From NCBI GenBank assembly GCA_017468385.1, contig JAFUIQ010000002.1, positions 1-64,000 of the forward strand: DNA of 64,000 nucleotides. The letters run 5' to 3'. Within the stretch, counting starts at the first letter, position 1; the number at the start of each line of letters is the position of its first letter. Position numbers and translations under genes: made by a program. The notes under the pieces were generated by a model that did no database searches, had not been told where the DNA came from, and worked only from the letters and a program-made list of their open reading frames with translations. This stretch comes from Clostridia bacterium (lineage in GTDB: Bacteria; Bacillota; Clostridia; Oscillospirales; CAG-272). Shown here piece by piece: positions 57,206 to 64,000 of this stretch.

Positions 57206-58021
57206 TTAGAATTTTTCAGCAATCAGCACATCCATACAGTGTTTATGAGGCATGCCGCTGCTGTTACAATCAAAAACTATTTCTTCGTTCTTGTGGAACA
57301 ACCAATCGTGGTAGTGCGTGAATAGTTCTCCAGATTTCCAATCGCCTGCAGTGATTTCACTTTCTTCCATATCGGGCGGCAGGGGAATAAAGGGTTTTCT
57401 TACAAAAACATTTATAACGTTTATACCGTTTGCTGTTGTGTGCTCCTTGAGAGTATCGATGACGCTCTCTCGCAGTTCATTAGGAATATAGTGGAATACA
57501 CCGCTTGAAAAGATAACATCGTAATCTGTTTCAATTCTGAAATCACGTATATCCGCTTTGAAAAATTCTATTTTCACACCACAGTGATCGGCGAGCTCGC
57601 GTGCTTTAGACAAGCCCGGATCTGAAATGTCAAAAGCGGTTACATCATACCCGTTTCGTGCAAGAAAAACAGCGTCTTTGCCCTCACCGCATCCTATGTC
57701 AAGCACCTTATACGGCCTTATCGGTGGCTTTATACGCATGATTTCGTAGCAAAGATTATTGGGTTTCAATCCCCAGTAATATCCCTCTTCGTTGTATCGT
57801 TTATCATAATAGGTTAGCGATTGCGAAGGATATCCGAGCAAGGAATCTATTGAAATATTCAGAATGGCAGCAAGTTTGGGAAGAAGAATAACATCAGGAT
57901 ATGAAGTGCTGTTTTCCCATTTTGAGACTGCTTGAAAGGAGATATTGAGTTTTTCCGCCAACCCTTGCTGAGTCAATCCAAGAGCCTTTCGTCTATCACT
58001 TATAATTTTACCGATATTCAT
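57206..58021 (-). CDS. XRE-family regulator fused to a SAM-dependent methyltransferase
   Basis: The start at 58021 follows TGGAGGATATGCTT and gives 271 residues. Residues 1-70 are a Cro/C1 helix-turn-helix (LGLTQQGLAEKLNISFQAVS, KWENSTSYPD). The rest is a class I methyltransferase like TehB: VLDIGCGEGKDAVFLARNGY (SAM loop), VTAFDISDPGLSKA, FFKADIRDF and DVIFSSGVFHYIPN. Such fusions may couple methylation of a toxic or signal compound to control of transcription. The natural substrate is unknown; TehB proteins act on tellurite and related compounds. The base composition is more AT-rich than its neighbours, hinting at transfer. Confidence 0.85.
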   Translation of the reverse strand: MNIGKIISDRRKALGLTQQGLAEKLNISFQAVSKWENSTSYPDVILLPKLAAILNISIDSLLGYPSQSLTYYDKRYNEEGYYWGLKPNNLCYEIMRIKPPIRPYKVLDIGCGEGKDAVFLARNGYDVTAFDISDPGLSKARELADHCGVKIEFFKADIRDFRIETDYDVIFSSGVFHYIPNELRESVIDTLKEHTTANGINVINVFVRKPFIPLPPDMEESEITAGDWKSGELFTHYHDWLFHKNEEIVFDCNSSGMPHKHCMDVLIAEKF

Positions 58022-58036
58022 AAGCATATCCTCCAT

Positions 58037-58079
58037 CTTGATACAAGTAAATTATATAACATCAAGTAAGAATATTCAA
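58037..58079 (-). promoter_or_regulatory. Promoter of the XRE-methyltransferase gene with candidate operator
   Basis: On the minus strand TTGAAT (58074-58079) and TATAAT (58051-58056) are 17 bp apart. CTTG-ATA-CAAG (58037-58047) is a short palindrome just downstream, and TTACTTG occurs twice around the -10, a plausible XRE binding pattern. Confidence 0.65.
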
Positions 58080-58190
58080 TAATCGGCTTGTTGAAGTTGT
58101 CAAGCGTTTTCTACTGATAGTTGAAACTTTCTTTTCACTCGCACCATCACACTCAGTAGTAAGTAAGTGCGCACTTGCAGGCAAACAAAA

Positions 58191-58356
58191 GCCTCCCTTG
58201 TGTAAAGGGAGGTGGCTCGCGCAAAGCGAGACGGAGGGATTGTAAAAAGCAACAATCACTCTAAAGCAATCCCTCAGTCGCCGCGACATTTCGAGTTGGC
58301 GAATGCCAACTCGCATCGTCGAAGTCGATGCGCCAGCTCCCTCCCGGAGGGAGCCT
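58191..58356. repeat. Hairpin-chain intergenic repeat element (gut-clostridial type)
   Basis: The element opens with CCTCCCTT-GTGTA-AAGGGAGG and closes with GCTCCCTCCCGGAGGGAGCC. Between them are CTCGC/GCGAG, GAGGGATTG/CAATCCCTC, CGAGTTGGC-GAAT-GCCAACTCG and GCATCG/CGATGC. From general knowledge, very similar strings are scattered between genes in Oscillospirales and related gut Firmicutes. No coding potential is seen. Confidence 0.75.
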
Positions 58357-58478
58357 ATGACTGTATCCGTAAGCTCAACAAAACTGTCCTTTAGCCCCGT
58401 GCGATTTCCGCACGTTTTTTATTTTTTTACTCCCAATTCGGCAAAGTGTTCCCGCTTTTCGAATATTGGCATATTACC

Positions 58479-58556
58479 CGTAGGGCGGGGGCTTGCTCCC
58501 GCCGTTTCGTACAATTTCGGCTCTTTTAGGCGGCGGGACCAAGGCCCCGCCCTACG
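58479..58556. mobile_element. Small element with 26-bp near-perfect terminal inverted repeats (MITE-like)
   Basis: The left end, 58479-58504, starts CGTAGGGCGGGGGCTTGCTC; the right end, 58531-58556, is its reverse complement at 24 of 26 positions. A 26-base spacer lies between. It encodes nothing. A folded RNA or a miniature transposable element are both possible. No target-site duplication was confirmed. Confidence 0.6.
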
Positions 58557-58616
58557 TAACAGAGTTCACTTCCATATGGGAACACAAAAGGTAATTTGGA
58601 GTCTTTTAAAAGCGAA

Positions 58617-58640
58617 CCGGGGAGGCACATGCCTCCCCGG
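58617..58640 (-). terminator. Terminator of rpsU
   Basis: CCGGGGAGGC (58617-58626) pairs with GCCTCCCCGG (58631-58640) around ACAT; the minus strand continues TTCGCTTTTA. Confidence 0.75.
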
Positions 58641-58653
58641 GAAAACTCAGTAA

Positions 58654-58830
58654 TTATTTGTACTTACGCTTTCTTGCCGCTTCCGACTTCTTCTTTCTCT
58701 TTACGCTGGGCTTTTCATAGCATTCTCTCTTACGAAGCTCGGCCTGAATGCCGGATCTCTGACATACGCGCTTAAAACGACGAAGCGCGGTGTCCAGTGA
58801 TTCATTTTCTTTAACTCTGATCTCTGCCAT
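58654..58830 (-). CDS. rpsU: Ribosomal protein bS21
   Basis: 58 residues, starting at 58830 after [32 protein letters not shown], then a [19 protein letters not shown] segment and a very basic tail ([16 protein letters not shown]). Length and sequence match bS21 of Firmicutes, a protein of the small ribosomal subunit platform. It has its own consensus promoter and terminator. Confidence 0.96.
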   Translation of the reverse strand: MAEIRVKENESLDTALRRFKRVCQRSGIQAELRKRECYEKPSVKRKKKSEAARKRKYK

Positions 58831-58881
58831 CCATATCCCTCCCTTCGATTACGGAACATGAGATGTTATTATCTCTAAAGT

Positions 58882-58910
58882 ATTATACTACTATCAAAAC
58901 GGATTGTCAA
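58882..58910 (-). promoter_or_regulatory. Consensus promoter of rpsU
   Basis: On the minus strand TTGACA (58905-58910) and TATAAT (58882-58887) with a 17-bp spacer: both boxes are exact consensus, as expected for a ribosomal protein gene. Confidence 0.92.
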
Positions 58911-58946
58911 GAACAATTTCCCGTTTCTCGCAGATTTTTTAAGAAA

Positions 58947-61349
58947 TTATTTTGCTACGATGTTGAGGATCTTGCCTGGAACGTAAATTTCCTTGACGAT
59001 AGTCTTACCGTCCAGCAGAGCGGCAATCTTCTCGTCCGCCTTGGCGGCGGCGATGGCATCATCCTGCTTGGCATCGGCGGCGATGCGGATGGTGCTCTTC
59101 ACCTTACCGCAGATCTGCACAGCGATCTCCACCGTTGCGTCCTGGGTCTTGGCCTCGTCGTATTCCGGCCAGTCGGCGGTAGCACACAGTTCCTTGTGGC
59201 CCAGTGCTTCCCACATTTCCTCACAGATATGAGGAGCGAAGGGGCACAGCAGGCGGACAAACACGCCCAACTCATCGGCGGTCAGGGAGCCATGCTCGTA
59301 GATATTGTTGATCAGCGACATCATAGCGGCGATGGCGGTGTTGAACTTCATGTCCTCGATATCCTGGGACACCTTCTTCACCGTCTTATGGATCAGCGAA
59401 GTGATGGCTTCCGTTTCCCCCTTGCCGGATACCATGTCCGCCAGGCCGGCCACACGCTCCAAAAAGCGCTTGCAGCCCTTTACGCTGCTCTCGCTCCAGG
59501 GAGCGGCAGAAGCGTAATCGCCCATAAACAGGGTGTAGACACGGAGAACGTCAGCGCCGAATTCGTCCACTACATCGTTGGGGTCCACGGTGTTGCCGCG
59601 GGATTTGGACATCTTCTCACCGTCCGGGCCGAGGATCAGTCCCTGGGCGGTACGCTTTGCATAGGGCTCGTCCACCGGCACCTCGCCGATGTCGAACAGG
59701 AAGCGATGCCAGAAACGGGAGTAGATCAGATGGCGGGTCACGTGCTCCATACCGCCGTTGTACCAGTCAACGGGCAGCCAGTATTTCAGATTTTCCTGGG
59801 AGGCGAATTCCTTATCGTTCTTCGGATCCGTATAGCGGAGGAAGTACCAGGAAGATCCTGCCCACTGGGGCATGGTATCGGTCTCCCGCTTAGCGGGGCC
59901 GCCGCACTTGGGACAGGTGCAATTCACGAAGGATTCGATCTTGGCCAGGGGGCTTTCGCCTCCCTCACCGGGAGCGAAGTTCTCCATATTGGGCAGGCGG
60001 AGCGGCAATTCCTCATAGGGAACGCCCACCATGCCGCAGGCAGGACAATGAACGATCGGGATAGGCTCGCCCCAGTATCTCTGGCGGTTGAACGCCCAGT
60101 CCTTCATCTTGAACTGGATGCCGCGCTCACCGATTCCCTGCTCGGACAGATATCCGATCATCTTGGTGATGGCCTCCGCCTTGGTGGCAATGCCGTTGAG
60201 GAAACCGGAATTGACCATCTCACCGTCGCCGGTGTAGGCTGCTTCCTCAATATTGCCGCCGCGGATAACCTCGATAATATCGATACCGAACTTCTTGGCG
60301 AAGTCATAGTCACGCTCATCGTGAGCGGGCACGGCCATAATGGCACCGGTGCCGTAGCCCATCATAACGTAGTCGGAGATGTACACGGGAATTTCCTTGC
60401 CGTTGGCGGGGTTGATCACCGTCAAACCTTCGATGCGCACGCCGGTCTTATCCTTCACCAGCTGGGTACGCTCGAACTCGGTCTTCTTGGCGCACTCGTC
60501 CTTATAGGCGTCCAGATCGGCGATGTTGGCAATCTGGGAGCGATACTTCTCGATCACGGGATGCTCGGGCGCGATAACCATAAAGGTTACGCCGAACATG
60601 GTGTCGGGACGGGTGGTATAAATACGGAGGAAATCGTCGGTGCCGCTGATGCGGAAGTTGGCAAAAGCGCCCTCGGATTTACCGATCCAGTTCTCCTGCT
60701 GGAGCTTGATGTTGGGCAGATAGTCCACCTTATCCAGACCGCCCAGCAGCTTGTCCGCATACTCGGTGATGCGGAGATACCATACGTCCTTGGACTTCTG
60801 TACGATATCGTTGTGGCAGATATCGCACTTGCCGCCCTGGGAATCCTCATTGGAGAGGACTACCTTACAGTGAGGACAGTAGTTTACCAGTGTCTTTGCA
60901 CGGAACACCAGACCTTCGTCGAACATACGGCGGAAGATCCACTGGGTCCACTTGTAATAGCTCTCCTCGGTGGTGTCCACAACGCGATCCCAGTCGAAGG
61001 AGAAGCCTACCCGCTTCAGCTGGCCGGTGAATTTCTCAATGTTGCGGTCGGTCAGTTCTCTGGGATGAATACCCGTCTTGATGGCGGAATTCTCCGTGGG
61101 AAGACCGTAGGCGTCAAATCCAATGGGGAACAAAACGTTGTATCCCTGCATCCGTCTCTTGCGGGATACTACTTCCAGACCGGAATAGGCCTTGATGTGA
61201 CCAACGTGCATACCGGAACCGCTGGGATAAGGGAACTCCACCAGACCGTAAAATTTCGGTTTGCTGTGATCTTCGGATGCGTGGAAAACGCCTTCGTTTT
61301 CCCATCTGTCCTGCCATTTTTGTTCAATGGCCTTAAAATCGTACTTCAT
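58947..61349 (-). CDS. leuS: Leucyl-tRNA synthetase
   Basis: 800 residues, the usual bacterial size. The catalytic core has FPYPSGSGMHVGHIKAY (HIGH-type motif at 48-51) and GEKMSKSRGN near residue 578. The editing domain, about 220-400, holds IYTTRPDTMFGVTF and MAVPAHDERDYDF. Zinc-ligand pairs are seen in NYCPHCK/KCDICH and CTCPKCGG. The C-terminal anticodon-binding domain ends the protein. It charges tRNA-Leu and clears mischarged products. It stands downstream of rsfS, separated by the palindromic repeat cluster. Confidence 0.97.
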   Translation of the reverse strand: MKYDFKAIEQKWQDRWENEGVFHASEDHSKPKFYGLVEFPYPSGSGMHVGHIKAYSGLEVVSRKRRMQGYNVLFPIGFDAYGLPTENSAIKTGIHPRELTDRNIEKFTGQLKRVGFSFDWDRVVDTTEESYYKWTQWIFRRMFDEGLVFRAKTLVNYCPHCKVVLSNEDSQGGKCDICHNDIVQKSKDVWYLRITEYADKLLGGLDKVDYLPNIKLQQENWIGKSEGAFANFRISGTDDFLRIYTTRPDTMFGVTFMVIAPEHPVIEKYRSQIANIADLDAYKDECAKKTEFERTQLVKDKTGVRIEGLTVINPANGKEIPVYISDYVMMGYGTGAIMAVPAHDERDYDFAKKFGIDIIEVIRGGNIEEAAYTGDGEMVNSGFLNGIATKAEAITKMIGYLSEQGIGERGIQFKMKDWAFNRQRYWGEPIPIVHCPACGMVGVPYEELPLRLPNMENFAPGEGGESPLAKIESFVNCTCPKCGGPAKRETDTMPQWAGSSWYFLRYTDPKNDKEFASQENLKYWLPVDWYNGGMEHVTRHLIYSRFWHRFLFDIGEVPVDEPYAKRTAQGLILGPDGEKMSKSRGNTVDPNDVVDEFGADVLRVYTLFMGDYASAAPWSESSVKGCKRFLERVAGLADMVSGKGETEAITSLIHKTVKKVSQDIEDMKFNTAIAAMMSLINNIYEHGSLTADELGVFVRLLCPFAPHICEEMWEALGHKELCATADWPEYDEAKTQDATVEIAVQICGKVKSTIRIAADAKQDDAIAAAKADEKIAALLDGKTIVKEIYVPGKILNIVAK

Positions 61350-61404
61350 GCTGTTTCCTCTGTCTATTTGAAAAAATCTTAGTCCTGTTTATCGGCTGAA
61401 CATC

Positions 61405-61669
61405 GGAGAATTTTCCGCCAGGGAAATTCTCGCGCACTTGCTGGTTATGCAGCAATTCAACCGCACTTAATGCAAGTGCAAACCTCGGAGAATTTTCCGT
61501 CAGGGAAATTCTCGCGCACTTGACAACGGCAAGTGCCCTTGCCCGCTGTGTTACGTTTACAGCTTACTATATGGCAACCTTCGCTAAACCTCGGAGAATT
61601 TTCCGTCAGGGAAATTCTCGCGCACTTGCCAACTGTGTTGCAATCACGGCTGACCACACGGCAAGTGCC
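61405..61669. repeat. Second cluster (three copies) of the palindromic repeat family, ending at the rsfS stop codon
   Basis: Copies start at 61405, 61487 and 61593. Each has the stem GAGAATTTTCC-(GCCA or GTCA)-GGGAAATTCTC followed by CGCGCACTTG and, after a variable middle, GCAAGTGC. Middle parts differ in length (82- and 106-bp spacing). One contains GCCCGCTGTGTTACG, homologous to GCCCGCTGTTTTACG in the cluster at 30196. The last copy ends GGCAAGTGCC directly before TTA, the rsfS stop. Confidence 0.9.
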
Positions 61670-62089
61670 TTAGTCCTCCGTAATCAAATCGGAAATATCC
61701 TGCTCGCTTGTACCCTCGTACAGTTTTTCCAGATTGTAGAACTCTCTGGCGTCCCGGCTGAATACGTGCACCAGCACACAGCCGTAGTCGATCAGCACCC
61801 ATCCGCCGTTGCCTCTGCCTTCTGTATGGGAGGGAGTGATGCCGCACAGCGACAGTTTGTACTCCACCTCATCGGCCAAAGAACGGATCTGCGTGCTGGA
61901 TGTGCCGCTGCAGATCACAAAATAATCCGCCAGAATCGTCTGCTTTTCCGTGTGGAGCAGGCGGATGTTCCGGGCTTTTTTGCTGTCCAGCACGGTGACC
62001 GCATACTTGGCGATCTCCTCAGGAGTTGCGTCTGGCGTCAGCGGCGGCTGCTCGGCTGCGGGAGCATCAATGATCTTATTTTCTTCCAT
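61670..62089 (-). CDS. rsfS: Ribosome silencing factor RsfS
   Basis: 139 residues from ATG 62089, after AAAGGAAG. An acidic, proline-rich leader of about 20 residues is followed by the Iojap domain: EIAKYAVTVLDSKKARNIRL, ILADYFVICSGTSSTQIRSL, GGWVLIDYGCVLVHVFSRDA and REFYNLEKLYEG. It binds uL14 of the large subunit and blocks 70S assembly in starved cells. Order with yqeK, LCP and leuS is the usual Clostridia neighbourhood. Confidence 0.94.
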   Translation of the reverse strand: MEENKIIDAPAAEQPPLTPDATPEEIAKYAVTVLDSKKARNIRLLHTEKQTILADYFVICSGTSSTQIRSLADEVEYKLSLCGITPSHTEGRGNGGWVLIDYGCVLVHVFSRDAREFYNLEKLYEGTSEQDISDLITED

Positions 62090-62115
62090 GTATATACTTC
62101 CTTTCGGCGGCGGGA

Positions 62116-63330
62116 TCACTCGCCATCCTTCTTTGTTTTGGTGGGGATATCGATGGAGCTGTCCTGAATCTCCTCAGCAGTGAACTCATAGAGGAACGCC
62201 GCCTTATCCGCCATATAGGCCTTGTGGATGGCGTCAGATTCCGTGTTGGTGAACACCCGGGATTTATCAAAGATAGCATCGCTGATATCTGTGTTGTAAA
62301 TGTTAAAATAATCGTTGATGACCTGCAATGTGGCCGCGCGGTTGATTACGTACGATCCGCCAGCGTAGTCTCCGGGCACTGTCATCATCTTGATATTGGA
62401 GAAATCCACGCTGAGGGCGTTCTTGCCGAAGTACACAAAATCCGCCGCGGGAATATCCGTTGTCAGATTCTTGATCACTTCGTTAACCAGCGTATTCAGC
62501 ACAGACAGATTGGTCAAGCTGATGGAACTCTTCACCTTTTCCATGAAGGCGGTCATGAAGATCTTCTGGGCATTGACACGGCCGATATCCGCCTGCACAA
62601 AGCCCTCGCGGAAGCGGATGAATCCTTCCGCATCCTCACCGTTCAGATGCGCCGGGCCCTTCTTCAAATGGATATACAGATCCTGCACGGGATCCTCGTA
62701 GTCCATGTCTACCGGGACGTACACATCCACGCCGCCCACGGCGTTGACGATATTGACAAATCCGTCCAGATCAATCACCGCGGTGTAATGAATCTTGATG
62801 CACAGATTCTGCTCCAGAATCCGGGCAAATTTATCCGCCGCCACGGCGGTGGGATTGGACTCACCTCTGTAATGGGCGCGGTTCACATAGGCGGAATACT
62901 GCACATTCAACTGATTTTTGCTGGAATCTCCCACGTAATACGTATCACGGGGAATCTGCATGATGGCCACTTTTCCCGACTTTACATCGTAATTGGCCAG
63001 CATGATCACATCCGCCAGACTGGCGGCGCGGTCGTGACCGATCAGAAGGAAATTATACACTTCCTCCCGGGGAATATAGGCGGGAGGTGTATCGCTTTTA
63101 TCCGTATCCGCCGGATCATCGGTGACGGGCGGGGTGTTCGGATCATCGCCGGTGCTCGGCGGATCCACGGGATCGGTGGAGAACGGAAGATCTGCATTTG
63201 GATTGGATGCGGGCTTATACAGCCACACCACCGTTGCCGCCATAGCGACAATGATCAAAGCAAGGACAACGATCACCACAATGAGCGTTGACTGCGTTGC
63301 CGCACGATACGTACTCTTTCTCTTTTTCAT
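62116..63330 (-). CDS. LytR-CpsA-Psr (LCP) family cell-wall polymer ligase
   Basis: 404 residues. A single N-terminal helix (STLIVVIVVLALIIVAMAAT) anchors it outside the membrane. A Pro/Asp/Thr-rich linker of about 50 residues leads to the LCP domain. Its key parts are NFLLIGHDRAASLADVIMLA (arginine and Asp of the pyrophosphate site), IMQIPRDTYYVG, AVIDLDGFVNIVNAVGGVDV and HLNGEDAEGFIRFREG with a following Arg-rich segment. LCP enzymes attach teichoic-acid-like or capsule polymers to peptidoglycan. No clear ribosome binding site precedes the ATG at 63330. Confidence 0.92.
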   Translation of the reverse strand: MKKRKSTYRAATQSTLIVVIVVLALIIVAMAATVVWLYKPASNPNADLPFSTDPVDPPSTGDDPNTPPVTDDPADTDKSDTPPAYIPREEVYNFLLIGHDRAASLADVIMLANYDVKSGKVAIMQIPRDTYYVGDSSKNQLNVQYSAYVNRAHYRGESNPTAVAADKFARILEQNLCIKIHYTAVIDLDGFVNIVNAVGGVDVYVPVDMDYEDPVQDLYIHLKKGPAHLNGEDAEGFIRFREGFVQADIGRVNAQKIFMTAFMEKVKSSISLTNLSVLNTLVNEVIKNLTTDIPAADFVYFGKNALSVDFSNIKMMTVPGDYAGGSYVINRAATLQVINDYFNIYNTDISDAIFDKSRVFTNTESDAIHKAYMADKAAFLYEFTAEEIQDSSIDIPTKTKKDGE

Positions 63331-63377
63331 GATATTTATACAAACTGCCCGGAGGCAGCATTTCTCCCTGTTTTAAA

Positions 63378-63998
63378 TCAGGCTTGCGACAAACTGTCCA
63401 GCCTGTCGAGGAAACAATTGCGGGCGAGGACCGTATCCGTACAGATCGTCTCGCCGTCTTTGATCAGATTCTGCATGGTCAGATCAAAGGAGAGCACCAT
63501 GGTCTTGCAGAAATGGATCGTTTGACCGAGGGTATCCTCGGCGTCGGGCATTCCGCCCCAGAAATATTCACGAAGTGCCACACAATCGTCGAACGTGCGG
63601 CTGGGCTCAATATAGTCCGCCAGATAGATGATGGCGGAAAACAGACTCATCTGATCGCATCCGGTGGTATGCCAGCGGATACCGGTGAGGATCTCCTCAT
63701 CCACCGCATCGGCGAATTCCCGACGGGCCAGTGCTTCCGCCGTCATGGCGTGAAACACCTTGGGGGAGAAAATATCCTGCGCTTTTACCATTATACCAAA
63801 CTCCTCGCAGTATTGCAACTGTTTTTCAAAGGAGGCACGCTTGGTGATATCGTGCAGAAGCGCGGCAATCCGCAGTTTTCCGATTTTTGCGGGAAGATAT
63901 ACCGCACCGATGCGGGCGGCCTCTTCCTCCACCTCAAGGGTATGCTGATACCGCTTCTCCTTGAGATAGGGTTTGATGCGCTCTCGCAGTGCGCTCAA
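63378..63998 (-). CDS. yqeK: YqeK-type HD-domain diadenosine tetraphosphate hydrolase
   Basis: At least 206 residues. HD-family metal ligands are visible: His in KRYQHTLEVEEEAARI, ALLHDITKR (His-Asp), HAMTAEALARREF, IRWHTTG and IYLADYIEPSRTF. YqeK cleaves Ap4A symmetrically. A TTG at 63998 could start it, but no ribosome binding site can be judged because the window ends two bases on. The true start may be outside. Confidence 0.85.
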   Translation of the reverse strand: MSALRERIKPYLKEKRYQHTLEVEEEAARIGAVYLPAKIGKLRIAALLHDITKRASFEKQLQYCEEFGIMVKAQDIFSPKVFHAMTAEALARREFADAVDEEILTGIRWHTTGCDQMSLFSAIIYLADYIEPSRTFDDCVALREYFWGGMPDAEDTLGQTIHFCKTMVLSFDLTMQNLIKDGETICTDTVLARNCFLDRLDSLSQA

Positions 63999-64000
63999 TC

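Noticed and set aside
57105..58653. tRNA or small stable RNA genes in the gaps
   Set aside because: The hairpins present do not form a cloverleaf and there is no CCA or T-loop sequence in place.
58863..61382. 839-codon open frame opposite leuS
   Set aside because: It mirrors leuS, which has all synthetase motifs; the plus frame has none.

Overview
The window looks like the chromosome of an anaerobic, probably gut-dwelling Clostridia (Oscillospirales-like Firmicute). This is an inference from gene content: strong AGGAGG-type ribosome binding sites, S-layer-homology (SLH) and dockerin-type secreted proteins, a superoxide reductase/flavodiiron/rubredoxin oxygen-defence operon, a BMP-type nucleoside importer, and the yqeK-LCP-rsfS-leuS gene order. 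No tRNA, rRNA, CRISPR array or transposase gene was seen.

Layout. 1-4276 (-): the 5' part of a very large secreted InlB-repeat protein behind two small zinc-ribbon genes. 4345-8938 (+): a compact operon with a palindromic promoter and a folded leader, encoding an orphan solute-binding lipoprotein, a transmembrane LuxR-type regulator, an XRE regulator and a transglutaminase lipoprotein. 8939-11850: a decay zone with a frameshifted alcohol dehydrogenase, an intact Cys-rich DUF5714-like gene, a frameshifted rhodanese lipoprotein and the tail of a VWA-like protein. 11854-18450 (-): mgtE, then a complete BMP/NupOPQ-type nucleoside ABC importer. 18579-19808 (-): a hydrolase-rhodanese fusion followed by the stranded tail of an ABC ATPase. 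20055-26105 (+): cysteine desulfidase-like and membrane genes, then metF, the MetH activation domain as a separate protein, and metH. 26152-30102: a NahK-like kinase and two unknown proteins. 30196-33446: a tandem palindromic repeat, a dehydrogenase and a TIM-barrel isomerase divergent from an AraC regulator. 33488-37673 (+): an orphan sugar-binding lipoprotein and two paralogous propeller-like proteins, one cytoplasmic and one secreted with a dockerin.

37927-43146 (-): a cyclase gene, then a six-gene operon starting with a TetR regulator (flavin reductase/PCP_red, NmrA-like, DUF1295, membrane protein, unknown) with an ideal promoter and a perfect 14-bp palindrome. 43172-50888 (-): a phosphoesterase and three surface proteins (two SLH, one transglutaminase-dockerin) that share modules. 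51007-55021 (-): a ZIP transporter and the oxygen/iron operon. 55036-57104: a dicluster ferredoxin divergent from a Crp/Fnr regulator, and pyrophosphatase. 57206-58830: an XRE-methyltransferase fusion, two hairpin-rich repeat elements and rpsU. 58947-64000 (-): leuS, a second cluster of the same palindromic repeat family, rsfS, an LCP protein and yqeK.

Most notable: the repeat family at 30196-30482 and 61405-61669, which shows a compensatory base-pair change and in both places abuts the TAA stop of the flanking gene; the TetR redox operon; the orphan receptor/LuxR operon; and the modular surface proteins, whose N-terminal domain I could not assign.
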